NCBI GenBank assembly: GCA_001466705.2
Contig: LATX02000195.1
Coordinates: 310,001 to 374,000, forward strand
DNA: 64,000 nt
Direction: 5' to 3'
Origin: Moniliophthora roreri
Lineage: Eukaryota > Basidiomycota > Agaricomycetes > Agaricales > Marasmiaceae
Under the pieces are notes generated by a model that was given only the letters and a program-made list of their open reading frames with translations, was not told the DNA's origin and did no database searches. The position numbers and the translations under genes are program-made. Positions 56,753 through 64,000 of the stretch are shown here, in pieces (position 1 is the first letter of the stretch; each line of letters begins with the position of its first letter).

Positions 56753-57028
56753 CACTTCATACCATGAGATGGAATGAAACTAGCAGAGCAGCAAAAAGAC
56801 ATAGAGAAGAGAGAAGAGGAAGACTCTGCAGAAGAAGACCAAGATGAGGAGAGCCAGAGTGAGAGGATAGAGGACATAGAAGAAGACAAGTCAGAGGGAG
56901 AGTCAGAGTGTGATGAGGACACTGTGCATTTTTTGGTGGGGGCACGTACATCAGCAAAAACTGGAGAGTGGTATAGTGGGTTAGCAGGGGAAATGATGCC
57001 CAATACGCATTGCCTACAAGTCCGTTAG

Positions 57029-59619
57029 TGCTGTAACCATGTATATAAAACCCCATTACCATACCTTGAGAATATAACTTGCATTGTAATTCCCCATGAC
57101 CGTGAATGAGGGTTATAACGTGGGTTGTAGCCAGAGTCATAAGCAGTGTTCTAACCCCTCATAACTGTTATGATCAGTTATAACCTTGCAGAGCCATTAC
57201 CAAGCAATATAATACCTGAGACTTGTTCCTCAGCTCCAGGAAATTTCCTGTACTAATATTTAGTTGCTGGGTGTTGCTGTCGACGTTGTTAAGCACGGCG
57301 GGGACAAGTTGGACACGTGGGACTGGAGATTCAGAGCATCGGACCCATTTACCAGCCTTCTCAGAGTTGATTGGAAGGACACGTCATCGCTCTGGCTTTT
57401 GCTCGCCTTCAACACTATCCAAGCACCCAACGCCTCCAATGCCCCTCAACAGCACAAAAGACACTCCCACAACCTATATTTCCAAAACCCTAAACCCTGA
57501 CTGGCTCTAAATTGGTCTATGCACACTCTCAATTTTCACATAAAGGCGGCCCAAGAATTCTCGACACCCCAACTTCTCTTTCTTCCCTTCCACCACCATC
57601 TCCCCTCCTCCTTCCCCTCCCTCCCCTTTCCACTCACACACACACCCCTGAGCCTTGATAATTTCTTCATATGAGTCATTTGGGGTAAATAGACACATCA
57701 AAGGCGTCATTTTGGTAGGTATTCTAAATGCTTTTGGCTTTTCATGTGGACTTACTATTATCATGTCTTCAGACAACTTTCAGAGGACTTAGGACCAGAA
57801 TGAAAGATGCCAACAGCATGAGAGCATGAGAAGGAATGTCGGATAGTGGGTTGAAGGTGTGTTTTTGCACAATAGGTCAGCTGCAGTGCAACCATTCTGG
57901 CAATCTCTTCTCCCTGCATAGTTCAGTCCTCGCACAACATTGTTTGCACCAAAACACAATGACTCAAGTCCAGATGCCATACACCCTCATGTCTAGCCTC
58001 ATTCTGCATCCCTATGTCCAAGCTGTCATATGATCTGGATTGCAATTCCTGTCACCATCCCAGCATGCTGGAGGGCCTCATCTAGCTCATTGACACTGAG
58101 CCAGCATAGCTTGAAGATCAATGATGCCAACACGATTCCAACCTCCATCTCACAAGCAAGTTATGAAGGCCAGTTGTCTATAGTGTCTGTCAGAGCATCT
58201 CGACTGACATGCTTCAGCAGCGTCACTGACATGAATTATTGAGCTCAGTAGCATTTGGTAGGTCCACTGTTGGGATTGATGTCGGCTTGGGGACTGACGG
58301 CTTCTCTTCTGCAGCTGGCTCAAGTCTCCTTGACATTTCTGGTATGTGATGCTGATTCCTCCATCATTGTCTGGTGACTCATACTTATCTCGCAGGTGGA
58401 TGCCAGTGATTCCATATGCCTGTGCTCATTAGGTTTGTTCCTCATACTTCTCTTTTCAACAAACATGTATGCTGATTATGTTGGCTAGGTAGTATTGCCT
58501 CTCATTGAGTCATAAGGAGTTCTAAGGAGTTCTCAGTGGGCTCTGGACTGATGATATTGTATATGTTCCCCTGTTCATAGTATATACATGATAAATGGCA
58601 CTATATTTCTTGTACTTTGCTCTGATACATGAGATATGATTTAAGAAATAATATCTAATATAATTTTTGTTTCTGGTCAGAAACCTAGTAAGTAGTTAGG
58701 TCCCTTGGAAGTCGCTATGCTACTCGGAACCCATCATAACCCCCCATAACCCTTGATAACCTGTAAAACTCATTATAAACCTCAAGACTTGTTGTAAGCC
58801 CCATCACTCGTGCTACTTATGGTTGCCGGCTGTATTCTCTTGCACTCACCATATTACACAGTATGTGTTGTGTTCTCTGTTACTCGTTCTATTATCCCTC
58901 ACCCGTTAGAATTCCAGCAACTTGTCTCAATCCTCAAGACCATTGGTGCTGGGTATCGGGCACTATATTACGCTGGAGATCGATTATGGTTGCAGCTATA
59001 ATCAATGGTGACCTTAATGGGGGATTGTCACCAATCTCAAGGGTCAGTACCTAGTTATAACTGTCTCCAGATTTTGCTGATGTAGTAGGGGTACCGGAGG
59101 TAGCGGAGGGTAGATCCGTGGTGTTTGGCAGTGTTTAGCATAGTCTTGTAGAGTAGCGCGCAGCAGCGGGTCACAACGACACCAACGACGAGAACGACTT
59201 CGTCATCTTCTTCAGCTCTGCCTGTGTCAATGGTCAGGTATGCAAAAGTTTTCGGAAATTATAGTTTTCTCCCAGATTTCAGCAGCGGATTACCCAGGAT
59301 CCAGTAGGCGCTGGCTGCCTCAGGCTCGGATATATGTCCGAATTTGGTAGGGGGGGACATCAATGCATCAATTCCCGCCGCCACTGTACCTAGAGTTGAC
59401 GCGGAAACAAGTTGTCAAGTATTTCTTGTCTAATGGCGTCAGCCAATATCTCATCCAGATCATTAGTAAGAAGTGGTTAAACTTCTCATTCTCTTGACTT
59501 CAACAAAAAAAACTCGCAATCCACCAGTGTCATAACTACTTATACAGACAGCTATTCAGGATTCTTGGGACTTTCCAGGACATCCACGTCCCAACCTTCA
59601 GACGCTCTTAGTCCTTTAG
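57029..59619. other. Non-coding region right of the second retroelement
   Basis: No gene is recognised. The first part has a TATATAAAACC motif at about 57,043 that may belong to a 3' LTR. CpG is common again in 57,270-57,440 and beyond 59,080. The right copy of the 142-base repeat is at 59,082-59,223, and the last 200 bases resemble the 3' flanks of the other inhibitor genes. Confidence 0.45.
59082..59223. repeat. 142-base direct repeat, CpG-rich copy
   Basis: Partner of 50,591-50,732. It keeps all eleven CpG sites, which shows the direction of change in the other copy. Confidence 0.85.
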
Positions 59620-60215
59620 TTACCAGACACGGGAAAACTGGAAGGTCTCATTCGGTGGGTAGAAGGGTGGGAAGGACGGCCCAACAATCAATTCTTGGCA
59701 CATAATCTTCAAAACAATGAAGACATGAATACGCGTTGCTTATTTGTAAATCTATACTCACCTGGTCCTCTGGCGCTTCGGGAGCGACCCATCCTTTATA
59801 GCGTTCTTTAGTTGTAATACTAAGCAAGTACTGCGTGTCAATTTCTCGTGATGAAGGCGAAGGGACGTGACACATACACATAACTATTTTCGCCTCCCCG
59901 CTCATCAGGTATGATATACCAAACTTCAGGTGGGGGTCCCAGATCCGTTACTGCAAAGACTTTGTCTTGAACCGCACGGGTCCGGGCTTTATCAATCGTA
60001 ATGGTATATTGGCCGTCGCCTACTTCTTCGACATACCACTGCAGACACAGTTAATGATCTCTAGGCCAATGCTAAGCAAAACGAGAATGAACCTTGGGGG
60101 CCTGGACACCTCCAGGAAGCACGATAACGCGCTGTGGAATGACTGGTTCCTCGTCTGAATGACCAAGGTATTGCTCTCGGTTTTGGATGTAATAGTAACC
60201 GGTTTTGAGAGGCAT
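59620..60215 (-). CDS. I66-type beta-trefoil protease inhibitor, copy C
   Basis: Four exons from ATG 60215 give about 150 residues: MPLKTGYYYIQNREQYLGH, then VIVLPGGVQAPKWYVEE, KVFAVTDLGPPPEVWYI, then GWVAPEAPEDQIMCQELIVG and the end PPNETFQFSRVW. The pattern of a GxYxIxN start, VxxLPxG turn, WxVE strand and PPNExFxF end fits the mushroom I66 serine-protease inhibitors (cospin/LSPI type), which block trypsin-like enzymes of fungivores. This assignment is from recalled family features. There is no signal peptide, as usual for cytosolic mushroom defence proteins. Intron positions equal those of copy D. A TATATA motif lies 71 bases upstream. Confidence 0.78.
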
Positions 60216-60285
60216 ACTTGGAGAATGAATGGGAAGTTGGGAACTCTAGGAGAGCTTGAGGGATTATCTGCTCATTCAAGGTCCT

Positions 60286-60291
60286 TATATA
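60286..60291 (-). promoter_or_regulatory. TATA box of inhibitor copy C
   Basis: TATATA in the context CTTATATAC lies 71 bases before ATG 60215. The same GGTCCTTATATA context occurs before copy D. Confidence 0.55.
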
Positions 60292-61030
60292 CGAAATACC
60301 TGCACCCTCATCCCATTTTCGTCCTCATGTTCCTTGATCCACTTTAGCCTGCATCCACTACTCGGAATGACTTACTAACCTTGAGAGACAGAACGGTTCT
60401 ATGAGGGATATGATGCTGTTAGTCTGTCCTTTGGCCTCATGTCTGCCACCTTCCTACTCTATATCGGGTCCATCGCTTGGGAGTTCATTCGGTTCCCTCA
60501 AATTGTCAGTATGGATACACACACATCGCCGTAATCGTTCGGAGTCAAACGAGCAACTGTAAGGACAACTGTATCCTTAATGGTGCCACACTTTGTACGG
60601 TGATATTCACATACACGTACGGGGTCATCCCTATATCGGTTCAACGCAAGACTTTGCGGGACTGTACCGACCAAGTATAGAGGCATGCATTCTGTCTGTC
60701 GGTTTGTGTCACCAGCTTCAGAGAATCCTCACTCTAGGCCGTAGGAGCGCTGACGCCTCTATTCGACTTTACGTGGTAGAATGTGACGTCTCCGCACCCG
60801 TCTGGTACAACCCCGCAGAGCCTTGTGATGATTCGTTAACCGAACGAACTCGCTGTGGCGTACCCGAATGAACTCGAGGCTCGACGTAAACAGAATGATT
60901 TCGAGCACGCAAAGTGGGTTCCGACTTTTCCATAGTGAACATGATATGGTAAAATATCAATCGTGAGTCCTAGGGTGCTTCGAGTGGAAAGATAGGAGAC
61001 ATACAGTCCTTCCTTCTCGGAAGAAGACTC
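60292..61030. repeat. Duplicated upstream region of inhibitor copy C
   Basis: Blocks such as CGGAATGACTTACT, GGGATATGATG, CTTGTGATGA, GAACTCGCTGTGG and CTCGGAAGAA recur in the same order in 63,604-64,000. The segment upstream of both inhibitors therefore derives from one ancestor. No gene was found within it. Confidence 0.75.
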
Positions 61031-61172
61031 GGAGGTTGCAGACACATAGCCCTCCCTTTTCGGAGTGGATACGACGACATTACCACATCGCCGTCAGTCA
61101 GCTTTTTCTCTCTGGCACCAATCAAACATGTTCCTGATAAGTATCGTAGGGTGCCTAGTATCTGTACTTTTC

Positions 61173-62613
61173 CTAACTATCAGTTCTGATTGAGAAGTGA
61201 GGGGGAAACGTTCGCATCGTGATGAGATCCGAACCTTCAAACTTCAAGGGTGGCGGTGGCTTGGTTTTCTTTACGTCTTCCTCCGCATAAACGTGTGTAC
61301 CCATAATATCGGTACCCCTAGTCCATGAATATGTCGTAGAGGCCTCAAATTTGATGGACGAATCGGCGGGCTGAGGCCATTCGCATCTCCGCCTAGACTG
61401 CATCGTGAGCCTTGAAGGTGTCGTTCATTGAATATTACAAATTTAATATGACAGGACGTGGGCATCGGTTAATTGCAACTTTGTCTTCTTTTGTTTCTAG
61501 AAGGCTTCCTATTGACTATGACTACAATAAGGGCCATTAGCACGGGTGCACATGCGCAGGGTCCGGTAGCTCACCTCCGCTCTATCCCATCGCTCGTAAT
61601 TTCCAGTAGCCTAACTGATGGCTCAGAAGATGACTTTGGCTCGGACTTGTCCTGACCGGTCCTAACGATGGTAGTGACCGGGATTGGATGACATGTATTG
61701 AGAAGAAAAAGGGTAACAGCATTTTTCCTGATTTGGAGATTATCGCCGCGTTAAGTGCCCACCAGGCATACCGACTGGGTCAACGTTTAGCCAACTGGTA
61801 TCAACAGTGAGCAGGCTTCAGGGGCACATTGTGAGCACACATATGCAACGAAAGGACTCACCTCCCGGAATTCAAGGTTATACGCCTTAGGTGCTGCATC
61901 AGAATAACCTGCATCAGGAGTGCATTATTATCGTCAACTGGCAGCACATACAAAGGGCATATACAGACACCATCATAACGTCTCGCTCTATATGGTCCTC
62001 CTTCCTCGACCGTTCGTTCCCGACTTGCTGCCATCCAAAAGGATGAGCACGCAGTTTCCGAGGCAAAGCCCGTAGGAGAAGACAGGTTTTTTTCCAGCAT
62101 CTGAAACGATTTGCAGGAACAGACCTGAGCATCCTCCAGACCTTAGTTCTGTCAGAGTTAGAGCCCAACGTATTGAAGAGCACGACTTGAGAAGGTGGCG
62201 CATTATCTATTATGTGCGACTATGTTTCGAAGATTACGGTTCATTGGCGAGGGAAAATCGAACGAAAGATTGTAAACCAGGGGATCTGAAGTTAGGCGAA
62301 TAATCAGCGACATGCCATTGAAGAACGGCCCCATCATCGTGGTCTTCATGTCACCCACCTTGATGAGTGTTCGCTCATCATCGACACCACCTATTCCCCC
62401 TCCAAGGGGCCGATCAAGATCCAGATGAGAGAGTCGAAAGAAAGAGGAGTCGAATACGTCATTAGCTGTGACAAAGACTGTCGTGGGAGTTTTACCTGGA
62501 GGGGCCGGGGCCGAGGGCGAACGCCGGAAAATGTTTCGGGCGATACACGAGTTCACAGACGCAGACTCTCTGCTGGCTCCGAAAACTTGCAAAGTTCGGC
62601 GCTTGCGTCGCAT
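61173..62613 (-). CDS. Unrecognised protein between the two inhibitor genes
   Basis: From ATG 62613 a first exon reads MRRKRRTLQVFGASRE and continues through VFDSSFFRLSHLDLDRPLGG and MMGPFFNGMSLIIRLTSDP. Further exons are supported by splice signals: PSQVVLFNTLGSNSDRTK, MAASRERTVEEGGPYRARR, GYSDAAPKAYNLEFRE and a last exon SSIKFEASTTYSWTRGTDIM ending HFSIRTDS at stop 61173. The exact joins in the middle (61,450-61,800) are uncertain. I do not recognise the family. The very basic N-terminus (MRRKRR) could be a nuclear or mitochondrial signal. It is flanked by inhibitor copies on the same strand. Confidence 0.5.
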
Positions 62614-62952
62614 TTCAAGAATCAACGTTATTAATCAACAATAATGCTACATGAATGGGAGTCAAGCTTGAACTGGATCATTTGGCACAATGGCAAGTGG
62701 TGCAGCTCTGAAAGGCATCAAGGCAGAACGAAAGTCTCAAAAACAAAACGATCTACCGACGTCTATCAAACCACAACTTTCACATCTTATACCTTTCATA
62801 TAGGGAAAGAAATCGGCAGAAGAAGACGAATCGTAAATTCGGACTTGTAACCAACACAATCAAAATTACAAGACAACTATACAGACTATCCTTGTTATTC
62901 TCCTTGTCACCTATTTCGTAGCATCGAGACATTCCCCAAATTCATATCTTGA

Positions 62953-63543
62953 TCAGAAAAGGCGGATGATCTCAAAGATTTCGTTCGGTGGCACGGGTGG
63001 CATAAATGGCCGGCATCGGATCTTCAAAGCAATGAAGTCACAAAAACGCATTGCTTATTTTATTTTATACTCACCTGCTGTTCTGCACCTTCGGGAGCAA
63101 ACCAACTTCTACCCTGGTCATCAGTTCGGATGCTAAGGGAAGAATACGTATCAAGATCCTGTAACGTGGTTAGAAAGACCTGTTACTTACATGTAACTAT
63201 TTTCACCATGTTGCGGGACATGCACGATCCTCCATTTCTCAGCACGATCCTGCTCCTCCAGCAATGCATAGACCTTATTGTCTATTTGAGCCGTTGGGCC
63301 GTTTGGGGTCCCCAAAGCCACAATCGTATAGTTGTCGGAGTCGATTTTTTTAATTTCAAACTGTAGGAGCTGTTAGTAACCTCTAAGCTAGTGTCAAGTG
63401 AAGCGAGTACGAACATTGGGGCGTTCGACAATATCAGGAAGCACGTAAACGGCCTTTGGTTCTAAAGAATCATCTTCTTGCGGAAGACGACCAATGGCTC
63501 TGTCGCCGTTTCGGATGAAATAGAGACCAGGTTCGAGAGACAT
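62953..63543 (-). CDS. I66-type beta-trefoil protease inhibitor, copy D
   Basis: ATG 63543 opens MSLEPGLYFIRNGDRAIGR. Exons continue with AVYVLPDIVERPN, then FEIKKIDSDNYTIVALG and KVYALLEEQDRAEKWRIVH, SIRTDDQGRSWFAPEGAEQQ and a last exon ending PPNEIFEIIRLF at stop 62953. This gives about 155 residues, the size of a single beta-trefoil. The upstream in-frame ATG at 63585 is less likely because it would lie only about 10 bases from the TATA box. The first donor is GTTCGT. It is a paralogue of copy C, and the C-terminal PPNE motif is shared. Likely role is defence against animal or microbial serine proteases. Confidence 0.8.
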
Positions 63544-63592
63544 GCTTGAAGGATGGGAGAGCTTGATGGACTGCTCGTTCATCATAGGTCCT

Positions 63593-63598
63593 TATATA
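63593..63598 (-). promoter_or_regulatory. TATA box of inhibitor copy D
   Basis: TATATA within CTTATATAAA lies 50 bases before ATG 63543. Confidence 0.6.
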
Positions 63599-63603
63599 AA
63601 AAA

Positions 63604-64000
63604 TACCTGCACTCGCATCCCGATTCGTCCTGGAGTTTATTAATCCCTTTCAGCTTGCAGCCATTATTCGGAATGACTTACTGACCTTCGCGAAACATCA
63701 GATAGTTCTACGCGGGATATGATGGTGTCAATTTGTCCTTGATCTGTCCATTGGTGGCGGACATCGTTTGACCTGTGGCCCAGGGACTAGGACGCTATGG
63801 AGCTTGTAACGCAGACTGACAGAACGTAATTTCTCCACACTCCGCAAAGTCTTGTGATGACTTGTGAACCGAGTGAACTCGCTGTGGTCTTAGCTCCAAA
63901 TTACTTGTGATGAACGCAATATTGCGCAGGAGTCTGGCATGTTCTGGGGGTGCTTCGATTGGAAAGGTAGGTGACATATTATCTTTCCCTCTCGGAAGAA
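63604..64000. repeat. Duplicated upstream region of inhibitor copy D
   Basis: It matches 60,292-61,030 in block order, with a shorter middle. The similarity reaches the window edge, so the duplicated unit continues to the right. Confidence 0.75.

Larger units (their letters stand above)
51060..57028 (+). mobile_element. Second Ty3-type retrotransposon, heavily decayed
   Basis: The plus strand carries degenerate gag, protease, reverse transcriptase, RNase H and integrase in Ty3 order, broken by many TAG/TGA stops. A purine tract AGCAGGGGAAA at about 56,983 followed by TGATGCC may mark the start of the 3' LTR, but no matching 5' LTR was found, so true limits are not known. The whole element is very poor in CpG. 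It is not closely similar in protein sequence to the first element. Confidence 0.8.

Noticed and set aside
50591..59223. The 142-base direct repeats as LTRs of the second retroelement
   Set aside because: They lack TG...CA ends, lie far from the likely purine tract near 56,983, show no flanking target duplication, and differ sharply in CpG content.
1..64000. tRNA genes, rRNA genes and CRISPR arrays
   Set aside because: None was recognised by eye. CRISPR is not expected in a fungal nucleus, and a tRNA could have been missed without a covariance search.

Overview
The window is nuclear DNA of a filamentous basidiomycete, most likely an Agaricomycete. Genes are split by many 45-60 base introns. 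The gene set includes a laccase, an aryl-alcohol-oxidase-like GMC enzyme, BTB proteins, dynamin-like GTPases, chromodomain Ty3 retrotransposons and I66-type beta-trefoil protease inhibitors, a family known from Basidiomycota.

Left part (1-19,060). Bases 1-1,286 contain no CpG at all and carry, at the left edge, the start of a DUF6534-like membrane protein on the minus strand. A gene-poor stretch follows. Then come a mitochondrial-type cyclophilin (4,107-4,978), a LamB/YcsF (PxpA-like) protein (5,151-6,400), a large biotin carboxylase/KipA/KipI/biotinyl fusion with urea-carboxylase architecture (6,679-11,490), a laccase (12,818-14,927), a long pyroglutamyl-peptidase I (15,157-16,517) and a convergent GMC oxidoreductase (16,678-19,059) with a one-base frameshift. 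Pyroglutamyl peptidase releases 5-oxoproline, and PxpA/KipI/KipA homologues form the bacterial 5-oxoprolinase. These three genes together are a candidate fungal pyroglutamate or lactam salvage cluster, and this is the most interesting biology here.

Middle (19,700-41,000). A cluster of dynamin-superfamily GTPases holds two apparently complete genes (22,234-25,086 and 26,882-30,136), a 3' half on the minus strand (19,719-21,632) and a 5' stub on the plus strand (25,809-26,220). Duplicated promoter blocks and inverted repeats lie between them. A BTB protein, a cysteine-dioxygenase-like cupin protein, two poorly recognised gene-like stretches and a tandem pair of GH105 glycosidases follow.

Right part (41,000-64,000). 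A 6.8-kb chromodomain Ty3 element on the minus strand is complete to its 5-base target duplication. It appears to be self-primed and has an extra zinc-knuckle ORF after pol. A second, badly decayed Ty3 element lies on the plus strand. Both are heavily CpG-depleted, and their mutations are of the C-to-T type expected from methylation. The right edge holds two I66-type inhibitor genes in duplicated segments, with an unknown gene between them, and an inhibitor pseudogene lies to the left of the first retroelement.
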